A stretch of 64,000 nt of DNA, taken from Nitrospirillum viridazoti. GTDB taxonomy: Bacteria; Pseudomonadota; Alphaproteobacteria; Azospirillales; Azospirillaceae. The DNA lies in NCBI RefSeq assembly GCF_007827975.1, contig NZ_VITT01000028.1; one strand, 5' to 3'. The translations under genes and the position numbers were made by a program. Shown here piece after piece: positions 43,378 through 52,138 of the stretch. Below the pieces are notes generated by a model. The model was not told the DNA's origin. It made no database searches and worked only from the letters and a program-made list of their open reading frames with translations. Every line of letters starts with the position of its first letter. Position 1 is the first letter of the stretch.

Positions 43378-44055
43378 TCAGGCCGCCACCAGGGCGGCCA
43401 CCGCCACCGGCACCTCGGCATAATCGTGGCAGACGCGGGCGGCACCGGCCGCCAGCAAGCTCTGCGGGGCGTGATAGCCCCAGGCCACGCCCAGGGCGGC
43501 GGCCCCGGCGTTACGCGCCATCTGCATATCGTAACTGGTGTCGCCGATGACCACGGTGCTGGCCGGTTCGGCCCCCGCCTCCGCCATCGCGCGCAGGGCC
43601 ATGTCCGGCGAGGGCTTGCCCTGGGCACGGTCGGCCGTCTGCAGGGTGATGAAGCGCCCGCCCAGGCCGTGATGGTTCAACGTGGCGACCAGGCCCCGGT
43701 GCGACTTGCCCGTGGCGATGCCCAGCAGGAAACCCGCCGCCTCCAGCGCATCCAGCGCGGCCACCAGGCCCGGGTAAAGCGGTTCTTCGGCGATGCCGTT
43801 GGCCCGGTTCGCAAAGAACGCGTCCTTGTAGGCGGCGACGATGCCGGCCACGGCGCCCGCCCCCGCCCCTTCCGGCAGCAGGCCCAGCACGGCGACCTCC
43901 AGCGACAGGCCCACCTGGCGCCGCACGGCCTCGTCGGTCGGCGGCGTCAGGCCCTGGCTGGCGAAGCCCGCGGCCATGGCGGCGATGATGGCGTGCTGGC
44001 TGTCCACCAGCGTGCCGTCACAATCGAACAGGGCCAGGCGGTTGAAGGCGGACAT
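43378..44055 (-). CDS. HAD-superfamily phosphatase (Gph-like)
   Basis: 225-aa HAD hydrolase subfamily IA. Motif I is LFDCDGTLVDS, motif II lies in GIATGKS, the motif III Lys is in QGKPSPDMAL, and motif IV is VVIGDTSYDMQMARNAG. The cap domain is helical (C1 type). Phosphoglycolate phosphatase or a related small-phosphate hydrolase is the likely activity. It lies between the pseudouridine synthase and ATP12 genes in a tight operon (4 and 15 bases), an order common in alphaproteobacteria. Confidence 0.93.
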   Translation of the reverse strand: MSAFNRLALFDCDGTLVDSQHAIIAAMAAGFASQGLTPPTDEAVRRQVGLSLEVAVLGLLPEGAGAGAVAGIVAAYKDAFFANRANGIAEEPLYPGLVAALDALEAAGFLLGIATGKSHRGLVATLNHHGLGGRFITLQTADRAQGKPSPDMALRAMAEAGAEPASTVVIGDTSYDMQMARNAGAAALGVAWGYHAPQSLLAAGAARVCHDYAEVPVAVAALVAA

Positions 44056-44059
44056 GAGG

Positions 44060-45073
44060 TCAGACGTAGCTGGCGAAAGGATCGCCGTCTTTCATATCGA
44101 AGCCGAAATATTCCCAGGTCTTGGCCATGTGCGGCGGCAGGTTGGCCGTCACGTCGATGGGTTTGCCGCCGCGCGGGTTGGGGATGACGATGCGGCGGGC
44201 GTGCAGGTGCAACTGGCGCGGCAGCTCGGCACCACCGGGCAGGAAGGCCTCCTGCCCCGCGTATTTGCCATCGCCCAGGATGGGCGTGCCGATGGCCACC
44301 ATGTGGGCGCGCAGCTGATGGGTGCGGCCGGTCAACGGCCACAGGGCGACGAAGGCGGCCTGCCGGTGCGCGTTCTCGATCACCTGGTACAGGGTGACGG
44401 CGCGCGCGCCCTCATCCTCGTCCACCGCCATGCGCTCGCCGCGCGTGCCGGCTTCCTTGGCCAGGGCCGCGTCGATCTTGCCCTGGTACTGCTTGGGCAC
44501 GCCGACGGTGACGGCCCAGTAGTACTTGCGCGCTTCCTTGCCCCGGAAATAGCCGCCCAGGCGGGTGGCGGCGAAGCTGGTGCGGGCCAGCACCAGACAG
44601 CCGCTGGTATCCTTGTCCAGGCGGTGGACCAGCTTGGGCCGCTCCTTCCCGTCGAAGGTCAGCACGTCCAGCATGGCGTCCAGGTGCTTGTTCTGGCCGG
44701 TACCGCCCTGCACCGCCAGGCCGGCGGGCTTGTTCAGCACGATGACGTCGCTATCGCGGTACAGCACCGCGTCGCGCAGGGCCTTCACTTCCTTATCCGA
44801 CAAGACCGGCCGTTCCTTGCGCGTCACGGCGCCCGGCGCCAAGGGCGCCAGGTCGGGCATGGGGGGAATGCGCACGGACTGCCCGGCCCCCAGCCGCGTG
44901 GCGCCCTTGACGCGGCCGCCATCCACCCGCACCTGGCCGGTGCGCAGCAGCTTTTCCAGCTGGATATGGCTCAGCGCCGGGAAGTGCCGCTTGAACCAGC
45001 GGTCCAGACGCATCTCCGCCTCGTCGGCGGTCACGGTCCGCGTCTCGACCTTACGGCCACCCTCATCACTCAT
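44060..45073 (-). CDS. rluC: RluC/RluD-family 23S rRNA pseudouridine synthase
   Basis: 337 aa. An S4 RNA-binding domain (about 15-75: MRLDRWFKRHFPALSHIQLEKLLRTGQVRVDG) precedes the catalytic domain with IVLNKPAGLAVQGG, the active-site Asp in VHRLDKDTSGCLV, and PLTGRTHQLRAHM. It modifies uridines in 23S rRNA; the exact site (RluC or RluD) cannot be fixed from sequence. The start at 45073 overlaps the crcB stop by ATGA, so the two are coupled; longer in-frame starts run into the crcB gene and are unlikely. Confidence 0.93.
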   Translation of the reverse strand: MSDEGGRKVETRTVTADEAEMRLDRWFKRHFPALSHIQLEKLLRTGQVRVDGGRVKGATRLGAGQSVRIPPMPDLAPLAPGAVTRKERPVLSDKEVKALRDAVLYRDSDVIVLNKPAGLAVQGGTGQNKHLDAMLDVLTFDGKERPKLVHRLDKDTSGCLVLARTSFAATRLGGYFRGKEARKYYWAVTVGVPKQYQGKIDAALAKEAGTRGERMAVDEDEGARAVTLYQVIENAHRQAAFVALWPLTGRTHQLRAHMVAIGTPILGDGKYAGQEAFLPGGAELPRQLHLHARRIVIPNPRGGKPIDVTANLPPHMAKTWEYFGFDMKDGDPFASYV

Positions 45074-45450
45074 GACATCACCGCACGTACCAGGGCCATG
45101 CCCACAAAAAGACCGCCGACGCCGACCACCAGCGTCGTCATGAAATACAGCATCGTCACCGGCCAATCCCCCCGCGACACCAGCGTGCCGATGTCCAGCG
45201 AGAAGGAAGAGAAGGTGGTGAACCCGCCCAGTATGCCCACCGCCAGGAAGGCGCGCAGCTCCGGCGAAGGATGCCACGCCCGGCCCGCGGCCTCCGCCAG
45301 CACGCCCATGAGCACGGAGCCCAAGACGTTCACGAACAGGGTGCCCCACGGGAAATCCAGCCCCAGCCAACGCCCCAGCCACACCTGCGTAAGGTATCGC
45401 AGGACCGAGCCCAAGGCGCCGCCCACGGCGACGACGATCACCTGGTTCAT
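45070..45450 (-). CDS. crcB: Fluoride exporter CrcB/Fluc
   Basis: 126-aa membrane protein with four TM helices. The family motif GGALGSVLRYLTQVWL at the N-terminus, GTLFVNVLGSVLMG and VGILGGFTTFSSFSLD (TFSSFS fluoride track) are all present. Fluc channels work as antiparallel dimers to relieve fluoride toxicity. The start overlaps the upstream DUF429-like gene by 4 bases and the stop overlaps rluC by 4 bases. I did not find a fluoride riboswitch: no independent leader exists because of the overlap. Confidence 0.95.
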   Translation of the reverse strand: MNQVIVVAVGGALGSVLRYLTQVWLGRWLGLDFPWGTLFVNVLGSVLMGVLAEAAGRAWHPSPELRAFLAVGILGGFTTFSSFSLDIGTLVSRGDWPVTMLYFMTTLVVGVGGLFVGMALVRAVMS

Positions 45451-46460
45451 CCCTCACCCCTGGCCCTACCCCTGGCCTCACCCCTGACGACGGCACTGCT
45501 CTCAATGGCGATAGCGTCCCCCGACATATCGCCGGTGACGCCAAAAATCCATCCTTCGCGCCGCGCCGTGCCGGTGTCCAGCCCCTTGGGCGCCCAGACA
45601 TCGTCCAGAGGCGCCCAGCGCATCATGCCGGCGGCGGCGATCATGGCATCACCGGCGTGGTCGTCAAAGGCCGCCGGCACCCCGGCCCCCGCATGGCTGC
45701 CCATATGACACCCCAACTGGGCCAGCGCCGCCGCCATGGCGCCTTGGTCGCGAATCTTGGCCAGGCCGTGCGCGCGGCGCCGGAACAGGGTGGGATAAAT
45801 TTCCGTGACCGCCGACCGGGCGGCGCCGTCCGGCCCGGTCAGCGCTTCCGCCGGCCACACCGCCAGCGCATCGCCCAGGCGCCGCTTCAGATGGCGCAGC
45901 GACCGCATACCGGCCAGCGAGGCCTTGCCCACCTGCTTGGACGCCGCCGCCAGGTTGAAGACGGAAACGGGGGTGCCCACGCCGGTACGGGCCGCCACCA
46001 ATTCCACCCGGCGCCGCTTGCCCCCGCCTTCCGCGTCCGTCCAGTGCGCGGGCCGCCGTCCCGCCAGCCAGAAGCTGGGGCTAAGGCGCGGATCGGCCAG
46101 CGCCGGGGTGCCGCAGAAGTCATCGGCGCCGATGCCGTCGCCGGCGGCCTCATCCACCAGGTCCCACAGGCCCACCATGTCGTCCACCCCGGCGGCGCGG
46201 CCATCCAGGTAGCCTACGTCCGGCACATAAGGCAGGGAAAAGCCGCAGTCGATGCCCACCAGGGCGCGGGCGCCGGCGCGGTGATGGTCCGCCAGGCGCT
46301 CGGCCACCCAGTCCATGGCCTCGCGGCGGCTCCAGTACCGGCCGGGCGGTGGCACCAGGTGAACCGCAGCCTCATCCGGCCGGACGCGGGCGATGGCGAT
46401 ACCCCGGGCGGGCAGGGCCCCCGTCCAGTCGATACCGATATACTCATCAAAGACCGGCAC
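45447..46460 (-). CDS. DUF429-like protein, predicted RNase H-fold
   Basis: 337 aa. The N-terminal YIGIDWTGALPARG and ALVGIDCGFSLP, each with an acidic residue at the end of a beta-strand, suggest an RNase H-like fold as in DUF429 predicted nucleases; a later acidic residue in DDHAGDAMIAAAGMM could complete the site. The C-terminal tail is a short Arg/Gly repeat (RGEARGRARGEG). It is the first gene of a coupled run with crcB and rluC. Enzyme activity is a prediction only. Confidence 0.65.
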   Translation of the reverse strand: MPVFDEYIGIDWTGALPARGIAIARVRPDEAAVHLVPPPGRYWSRREAMDWVAERLADHHRAGARALVGIDCGFSLPYVPDVGYLDGRAAGVDDMVGLWDLVDEAAGDGIGADDFCGTPALADPRLSPSFWLAGRRPAHWTDAEGGGKRRRVELVAARTGVGTPVSVFNLAAASKQVGKASLAGMRSLRHLKRRLGDALAVWPAEALTGPDGAARSAVTEIYPTLFRRRAHGLAKIRDQGAMAAALAQLGCHMGSHAGAGVPAAFDDHAGDAMIAAAGMMRWAPLDDVWAPKGLDTGTARREGWIFGVTGDMSGDAIAIESSAVVRGEARGRARGEG

Positions 46461-46666
46461 CAGCCTCTCCTTAACCCTTGGCCTTAGCCCTTGGCGTTTG
46501 CCACCCTTCGCCCGTCGCGGTACCGCGAGGCGGCGGATGGCCGCTTTTCAACCACCCCACCCCTGCCCTGTCTGCAACGGACGCGCGCACGGTCGTTGGG
46601 CAGGCAACAGTTGGCAGGACGGTCCCACGTGGTAAGCTATATGACCGTCGCTGCGGAGTTTTTCCC

Positions 46667-47143
46667 GTGTTCGCCCGTAATTGGCTCTCTTCCGCCCGTC
46701 CCCTGCCCGCCCTGCTGGGCACGGTGGCGCTCGCCCTGACGGTCCTTGCCGGCCCCGCCGCCCGGGCCCAGACGGCGCCGGCCCAGCAGTCCGCCGCTGC
46801 GCCCACGGCTCAATCCGACGCGCCGTCCAGGCCTGACGCACCCAGGCCGGGGCTGGACAAGAATGGCCTGCCCACCTCGGTGGTCAAGGTGGCGGCTCCG
46901 CCCAAGGACCCCGACGCGGTCGAGCCGCCGCGCACCGACGGCCCCATCGACGACATCATCATCACCGCCCCCCAGTTCGGCAACCGGGAGGAGGTCGAGG
47001 CCTTCCACAAGGCGGAGTTTGAGCGCCTGGACAAGATCTACGGCAAGCACGAGGAAAAGCGCAGCCGGGGCGACACCCTGACCAAGGCGCCCGAGTCCAA
47101 CACCGGCACCACCCGCGACGGGCCGATCACCCTGGATCGCTAA
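46667..47143 (+). CDS. Exported protein of unknown function
   Basis: 158 aa with a signal peptide (about 1-34, ending PAARAQ). An Ala/Pro/Gln-rich segment is followed by GLPTSVVKVAAPP and a charged, conserved-looking block DGPIDDIIITAPQFGNREEV plus EAFHKAEFERLDKIYGKHEEK, likely helical. I do not recognise a family. The start is GTG at 46667, chosen for GGAG nine bases upstream and because the signal peptide begins there. It stands alone between a divergent DUF429-like gene and a convergent UPF0303 gene. Confidence 0.7.
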   Translation: MFARNWLSSARPLPALLGTVALALTVLAGPAARAQTAPAQQSAAAPTAQSDAPSRPDAPRPGLDKNGLPTSVVKVAAPPKDPDAVEPPRTDGPIDDIIITAPQFGNREEVEAFHKAEFERLDKIYGKHEEKRSRGDTLTKAPESNTGTTRDGPITLDR

Positions 47144-47240
47144 CGGGCGCATCCGCGCCCGTCCTCCTCGATTTCCAGTTCGCTACGCTTCCCGGAAATC
47201 TCCGCGGTCGCGGCCTACGGCGGCGCGACGTGCGCCGCCG
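47143..47240. repeat. Cluster of three inverted repeats between convergent genes
   Basis: ACGGGCGC/GCGCCCGT (47143-47150/47155-47162, overlapping the upstream stop codon), GATTTCC/GGAAATC (47170-47176/47194-47200) and GGCGGCGC/GCGCCGCC (47219-47226/47232-47239). The first is a good terminator candidate; the whole block looks like an extragenic palindromic element similar in kind, not in sequence, to that at 33.5 kb. Confidence 0.5.
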
Positions 47241-47253
47241 CCTGGGTTGTCCT

Positions 47254-47745
47254 TCAGTCCAGCGCGATGTCGCTGATGTCGCGGCCTTGCACATGGGCCA
47301 GCGCCGCCATGGCCAGCGTATGATCCTCACGCTGCGGCAGGCCGGAGACGGTCAGCGCGCCGATGCAGCCGGCGCCCTTCACCATCAGGGGGACGGCACC
47401 GCCGTGGCTGGCGTAGTCGCGATGCGGCAGGCCGCTCTTGATCTCCAGCGTCGTGTCTTGCTGCGCCAGGCCCAGGCCGATGGCGTAGGAGCTGCGGGCG
47501 AAGTGCAGCGCGGTCGCCCGCTTGCGGCGAACCCAGTCGTCATGGTCCGGCGTGGCCGGCCCCACCGCCAGGCGTAGCAGCTGCTGGCGGTGCAGCGACA
47601 CGTCGACCACCAGCACCCCGCCCCGCTCCAGCCCCGCCTGGCGCAGCCACACGCCCAGGGCCCAGGCCTCCTCCTGTCCGAAGCGCTCGAACACCAGACG
47701 TTGTTCCTGCAAGGCGATGCGGCGCAGATCTTCTTCATGGGACAT
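47254..47745 (-). CDS. UPF0303 family protein
   Basis: 163 aa. EQRLVFERFGQEEAWALGVWL, DHDDWVRRKRATALHFARSSYAIGL and DYASHGGAVPLMVKGAGCIGALTVSGLPQREDHTLA match UPF0303, a GlcG/HbpS-like fold. A yeast member (YBR137W) is known; the bacterial role is unclear, with heme or flavin binding suggested for related folds. The start at 47745 follows GGAAGG; an in-frame start at 47820 would overlap motB and add 25 unconserved residues. It lies 71 bases downstream of motB on the same strand. Confidence 0.85.
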   Translation of the reverse strand: MSHEEDLRRIALQEQRLVFERFGQEEAWALGVWLRQAGLERGGVLVVDVSLHRQQLLRLAVGPATPDHDDWVRRKRATALHFARSSYAIGLGLAQQDTTLEIKSGLPHRDYASHGGAVPLMVKGAGCIGALTVSGLPQREDHTLAMAALAHVQGRDISDIALD

Positions 47746-47816
47746 GGGGGGCCTTCCGTGAGGGATGAATCCGGGATGTCGCGCAGGGTAGCGATACCTG
47801 GTCCCGAGCGCAGCCC

Positions 47817-48617
47817 TCAACGCTCGACCACGATGGTCACCCGCCGGTTCGCCGCCCGGTCGTGCAGGTCCAGGGGCTTGGTGTCGGCGTAGCCCACCGC
47901 CCGCAGGCGACCAGGCTCCACCCCGTTGGCGATCAGTTCCCGCACCACGGCGCTGGCGCGGGCGGAGGACAGTTCCCAGTTGGTGGGAAAGCGGGCCGTG
48001 GCGATCGCGACATCATCGGTATGGCCTTCGACCGCGATGACGCCTGTCAGCACGCGCAGGCTGCGGGCCACGTTCGCCAGCAGCTGCCGGCCGGGCGGAG
48101 CCAGATCCGCCCGGCCGGAGGCGAACAGGATGCGGTCCTTGATGGCGATGGTCAGCTTGCGATCCGACAGGATGATGTCCAGGTCGGCCGGCTTCCCCGC
48201 CGCCTCCAACTGAGTCAGCAGGGCCTGGGCCGCCGGTTTCAGGACGGGCCCTCCGCCGGACGTGCCATCAGTGGGCACCGAAGCAACCGGCGGGTGTTCA
48301 TCGGCGAATGCCTCATCCCCGGGGATGGGAACGTCCTCCGGGGCTGGGTTGTCGCGCCCGGCCGCGACGATGCCGGCATCCACCGGCTTGGCGGTCAGCC
48401 GCCCCTTCATGCCCAAGATTGCCACCATGCCCAGGAAGACGACCATCAGCAGCGTGACCATGTCCATGTAGCTGATGACCCATTCTTCAGACTCCTCCGC
48501 CGGGGGTGGCAGGGTGGTGAACTTGGCTGGGTTCGGCCGCTTGGGCACCGGCGCGGATGCCGTACCGGTCTTGCCCAACTCAGGCCGTGGCCTTTCGGGG
48601 TGCCAAAGGTCAGTCAT
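47817..48617 (-). CDS. motB: MotB-type flagellar stator protein
   Basis: 266 aa. A 45-residue cytosolic N-tail precedes one TM helix with the proton-carrying Asp in WVISYMDMVTLLMVVFLGM, then a periplasmic linker (about 75-150) and an OmpA/MotB peptidoglycan-binding domain (ILFASGRADLAPPGRQLL, VEGHTDDVAI, NWELSSARASAVVREL, GYADTKPL). It should pair with a MotA subunit; the MotA-type gene in this window is 24 kb away in the fliF operon. The gene is divergent from the degenerate EAL gene. Confidence 0.92.
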   Translation of the reverse strand: MTDLWHPERPRPELGKTGTASAPVPKRPNPAKFTTLPPPAEESEEWVISYMDMVTLLMVVFLGMVAILGMKGRLTAKPVDAGIVAAGRDNPAPEDVPIPGDEAFADEHPPVASVPTDGTSGGGPVLKPAAQALLTQLEAAGKPADLDIILSDRKLTIAIKDRILFASGRADLAPPGRQLLANVARSLRVLTGVIAVEGHTDDVAIATARFPTNWELSSARASAVVRELIANGVEPGRLRAVGYADTKPLDLHDRAANRRVTIVVER

Positions 48618-48763
48618 TGTTTCCAGTCACAGGCGGCTCGTCAGGGAAAGGCGCCGGCATGGCATCGACCGGCGTCACCCCGGGGCAAGAGGTGATATTG
48701 CGATCGACAATCAATGCCGGCCAGCCGGCGCCTGCAAATGTAGCGTGGGCCGCAAAAACTCTA

Positions 48764-48812
48764 TTGATTCAAATCATCACAACGCCCCTGTAAGCGGATG
48801 TATAATAACCAT
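48764..48812 (+). promoter_or_regulatory. FNR/FixK-like box with a class II promoter layout
   Basis: TTGATTCAAATCAT at 48764-48777 matches the FNR consensus TTGAT-N4-ATCAA in 9 of 10 positions. A perfect -10 TATAAT lies at 48801-48806, implying a start near 48812, so the box is centred 41.5 bases upstream of it, as in class II FNR/CRP promoters. No good -35 is visible, consistent with activator dependence. It drives the degenerate EAL gene at 48864. Confidence 0.6.
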
Positions 48813-48863
48813 AGCGCCGAAATGAGGCGGAAATGGCCATACTTGCCACGAAGGACACCCGTC

Positions 48864-50216
48864 ATGGCCACCAATACGCCGGACGTACTGGCACATATTG
48901 CCGGTATCATACAGAATAAGCAGGAATGCCGGGCAGCATTGCTTGATCTGTCGGGGGTTGTGGACGCGTATGAACCGGTCATCCACAGAATTGTTGATGC
49001 GGAATTAAAGGCGGCTGCTGCATCTAGCGATCGCGCCGTTGGGATTAGTGCTTTCGGCATAGGCTTATGGGGTTGGCTTCTTATCGGCGATACAGACAGC
49101 GGCGAGACATTGCTGGCCGCGGCCGATCGTGTCTGCACGGTGTTCGCCGATGCGCACCAGGGAAAGGTTGACGTCCACTGGTTTGATCTGCCCGGTGACG
49201 CCAAGCCTCTGGTCGCCTGCCTCCGCATGCTGATGGGTGACAAATCCCTGGCCGCGCCGTCTCCCGCCACAGATGAGGTGGTCGCCCTGCTGCGCATCGA
49301 ACGCGGACTGCATGGCGCCGACCTGTCGTCCCTGATCCGCCGCCAACCCGTATACCGTATTGGTGACGACGGCGTCTCGTTGGAGCCGATCATGCTGGAG
49401 CAGACGGTGGATCTGACCGCGCTGGAGCGCCTGTTCGACGTCACCATCATCGGCGCCCCTTGGATGCACGCCCGCGTGACCGAAATCCTGGACCGGCGAA
49501 TGCTGCACCATCTGCTGCATGACGAAACGTCGCCGCGCCTGCCCATCGCCATCAAGCTTCATGCTGGCAGCGTGCGTCAGGGCGCCTTCGCGGCCCTGCT
49601 GGACGAACTGCCGGCCCATTGGCATGCCCGCCTGGCGATCGAGCTTCCGTACGCCGAGTGGCTGGTGGCCCCCGACGCGGTGGAAGAGGCCTTGGCCGTT
49701 GGCCGGCGCCGCCAGTGCCTGATGGTGTTGGATCACGTCCCGGTGGACCGGGCGGCCGAGGCCACGGTGCCCAAGGATGTGCTGTTGCGTCTGATGCCGG
49801 GGGTTCCCGCGGCCGATGGTGAGACGGCGGCCGCCCTGCGACCGCACACGGTGCCGAGCGGCGCCACCTTGCGCCAGTTGGTCCGTACCTTGGGCGCCGA
49901 CCGCTGCATCCTCACCCATTGCGACAGCCTGGCCCTGGTCCATCACGCGCTGGACGCGGGCTTCCGCATGCTACAGGGCCAAGCGGTCGCCGACTTCGCG
50001 GAGATGCGGCAGCAGATGGTCCCATCGGCGGAGACGACGGTTGGCCAGGCGGCGGTGGAAGACGGACCGGAGGCGGACGCACCCCAGGAAGAAACCGGCC
50101 CGCCAGTGGGTCTATGGTCCCGCCTTCTGCGTTGGTTCCGCCCGCGCCACCGGGCGACGACCGAAGACGCGCCCACCGAACCCCAGACCGGACCGAATGT
50201 AACCAAAGGGATGTGA
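48864..50216 (+). CDS. Degenerate EAL-domain protein
   Basis: 450 aa, cytosolic. Residues about 25-130 resemble a worn GGDEF-like fold (LLDLSGVVDAYEPVIHRIV) with no GGDEF motif. Residues about 155-395 align by eye to EAL: QPVYRIGDDGVSLEPIML has EPI in place of EAL, VLDHVPVD stands where DDFGTG is expected, and FRMLQGQAVADF matches the C-terminal QGY region. Most metal-binding residues are lost, so phosphodiesterase activity is unlikely; a c-di-GMP-binding or protein-binding role is inferred. A Pro/Glu-rich tail and basic WSRLLRWFRPRHR close the protein. The start at 48864 is set by AAGGA eight bases upstream. The 5' half is less GC-rich than neighbours. Confidence 0.7.
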   Translation: MATNTPDVLAHIAGIIQNKQECRAALLDLSGVVDAYEPVIHRIVDAELKAAAASSDRAVGISAFGIGLWGWLLIGDTDSGETLLAAADRVCTVFADAHQGKVDVHWFDLPGDAKPLVACLRMLMGDKSLAAPSPATDEVVALLRIERGLHGADLSSLIRRQPVYRIGDDGVSLEPIMLEQTVDLTALERLFDVTIIGAPWMHARVTEILDRRMLHHLLHDETSPRLPIAIKLHAGSVRQGAFAALLDELPAHWHARLAIELPYAEWLVAPDAVEEALAVGRRRQCLMVLDHVPVDRAAEATVPKDVLLRLMPGVPAADGETAAALRPHTVPSGATLRQLVRTLGADRCILTHCDSLALVHHALDAGFRMLQGQAVADFAEMRQQMVPSAETTVGQAAVEDGPEADAPQEETGPPVGLWSRLLRWFRPRHRATTEDAPTEPQTGPNVTKGM

Positions 50217-50261
50217 GCTCCGCCGCTAGCGTGCCCGCGCCCTTGGAGATATCACTAGGGT

Positions 50262-52079
50262 ATGGCACCAGAGGCACCCAGGACCCGGAGTATGCGCACC
50301 GTCGGGGAGGTTCTGGCGGTGGCGCTGGAGCATCACCGGGCGGGCCGTCTGGCGGATGCCGGCGCGCTTTATTCGTCGCTGCTGGCGCAGGAGCCGGAAC
50401 AGCCCGACGCCCTGCACCTGCTGGGGGTCGCCACCGCCCAGGCGGGACAGGCGGCGGAGGCGGAGCCCCTGATCGCCCGGGCGATCGCGCTGCGCCCCGG
50501 CGTGGCCGACTTCCATGCGAACCATGCCCAGGTGCTGGACACGCTGGGCCGCACGGATGAGGCGCTGACTGCCTACACCCAGGCCCTGCGCCTGAACCCC
50601 AGCCATGCCGACGCCCTGCGCAACATGGCCCGCCTGCTGGCCCGGCTGGAACGGCTCTCGGCCGCCGCCGACGCCCTGCGCGCCTGTGTGGAGCGGACGC
50701 CCGACGACCTGCCCACGGTGACGGAACTGGCCCGCCTGTGCGAACGGCTGGGCCGCGGGGGCGAGGCTGAGACTTGGTACCGCCACGTCCTGGCGCACGA
50801 TCCCTTCAACATCCTGGCCCTGAACAATCTGGGGGAACTGAAACGCCGGGCCGGCGACACGGCGGAGGCGGTCAGCCTGCTATCCCGCGCCGTCAGCGCC
50901 GCCCCCGACGCCCCCCTGCCCCGCTGCGCCCTGGCCAACACCCTGACCAGCCTGTTCCGTTTCGAGGAGGCGGAGGCCCACCTGACGGAGGCGGCGCGCC
51001 GCCGGCCGGACGCCCTGCTGCCCCACCGCGACCTGGGCGTCCTGCTGCGCCTGCTGGGCCGGTCGGAGGAGGCGCAGGCCGCCTTCCAGGTCGCCGCCAC
51101 CCTGGCGCCGCAGGACCCGGTGGCCAATTTCGGCGTGGCCCTATGCCTGTTGCGCCTGGGCCGCTACCGCGAGGGCTTCGAGCACTATCGCTGGCGCTGG
51201 CCCTCCGCCGCCAAGCCGCCCCGCCACCAGGGCCTGCCGGCCTGGTCAACCGGCACCCCGGCCGGCCTGCGCCTGCTGGTGTGGCATGAGCAGGGGGTGG
51301 GCGACACGCTGATGTGCCTGCGCTTCCTGCCCCAGCTGACCGCCGCCGGCGCCCGCCTGACCATTGAGGTGCCGGCAAGCCTGGCCCCCCTGGTGGCGGC
51401 CCAGGGCTATGGCGCCGTGGTGGTGGACGCGCAGACGCCGGCGCCCGGCGCCCCCTCCCTTGCACCGCTGCCCTGGGACGCACAGGTCCCTATGATGGAC
51501 TTGCCCGGCCGCTTCTGCCCCGAACCCGCCGCCATGCCCTGGACGGGCCCCTACCTGAAGGTCGACCCCGGCCGCAAGCTGCGCTGGACGCAGATGCTGG
51601 GCCCCAAGCGGGGCCTGCGCGTCGGCCTGTTCTGGCAGGGCAATCCGGATTTCCCGGACGACCATTGGCGCTCCCCCGGCCTGGCCCCGCTGCTGCCCTT
51701 GTTGGACGTACCGGGCGTGGAATTCGTCAGCCTGCAGATGGGCCCGGCCAAGGCCGCCCTGACCGACCCGGCCATTCCCCCCGGCCGCATCCGCGATGCC
51801 GCCGCCTCCATCCGCGACTGGGCCGACACCGCCGCCCTGGTGGCCGGGCTGGACTTGGTCATCGGCTCCGACAGCGCCTGCATCCACCTGGCGGGCGCCC
51901 TCGGTGTGCCGGCCTTCCTGCTGCTGTCCCCCACCACCGACTGGCGCTGGCACGACACCGGCGATACCAGCCCCTGGTACCCGTCCCTGCGCCTGTTCCG
52001 GCAGACGCGCCTGGGCGATTGGACGGCGCCGGTGGCGGCGGTCAAGGCGGCGCTGGAGGAGAGGGTGGCCGCAGCCTGA
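50262..52079 (+). CDS. TPR protein with C-terminal glycosyltransferase domain
   Basis: 605 aa. Residues about 15-310 are TPR units in series (for example ADFHANHAQVLDTLGRTDEALTAYTQAL). Residues about 340-600 form a GT-B-like domain of the GT9/SPINDLY-related kind: LRLLVWHEQGVGDTLMCLRFLPQL, GLRVGLFWQGNPDFPDD and AGLDLVIGSDSACIHLAGALGVPAFLLLSP. Proteins of this build modify envelope sugars or flagellin in alphaproteobacteria. It starts 45 bases after the degenerate EAL gene, so co-transcription is likely. ATG at 50262 or 50292 are both possible. Confidence 0.82.
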   Translation: MAPEAPRTRSMRTVGEVLAVALEHHRAGRLADAGALYSSLLAQEPEQPDALHLLGVATAQAGQAAEAEPLIARAIALRPGVADFHANHAQVLDTLGRTDEALTAYTQALRLNPSHADALRNMARLLARLERLSAAADALRACVERTPDDLPTVTELARLCERLGRGGEAETWYRHVLAHDPFNILALNNLGELKRRAGDTAEAVSLLSRAVSAAPDAPLPRCALANTLTSLFRFEEAEAHLTEAARRRPDALLPHRDLGVLLRLLGRSEEAQAAFQVAATLAPQDPVANFGVALCLLRLGRYREGFEHYRWRWPSAAKPPRHQGLPAWSTGTPAGLRLLVWHEQGVGDTLMCLRFLPQLTAAGARLTIEVPASLAPLVAAQGYGAVVVDAQTPAPGAPSLAPLPWDAQVPMMDLPGRFCPEPAAMPWTGPYLKVDPGRKLRWTQMLGPKRGLRVGLFWQGNPDFPDDHWRSPGLAPLLPLLDVPGVEFVSLQMGPAKAALTDPAIPPGRIRDAAASIRDWADTAALVAGLDLVIGSDSACIHLAGALGVPAFLLLSPTTDWRWHDTGDTSPWYPSLRLFRQTRLGDWTAPVAAVKAALEERVAAA

Positions 52080-52138
52080 CGAAGGCCTCTGCTTTCATCC
52101 TTGGCAATACCGCATTGCACACATCAATGCTGCATCTG

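Noticed and set aside
45440..45470. Fluoride riboswitch ahead of crcB
   Set aside because: crcB overlaps the upstream gene by 4 bases, so no separate leader exists for such an element.
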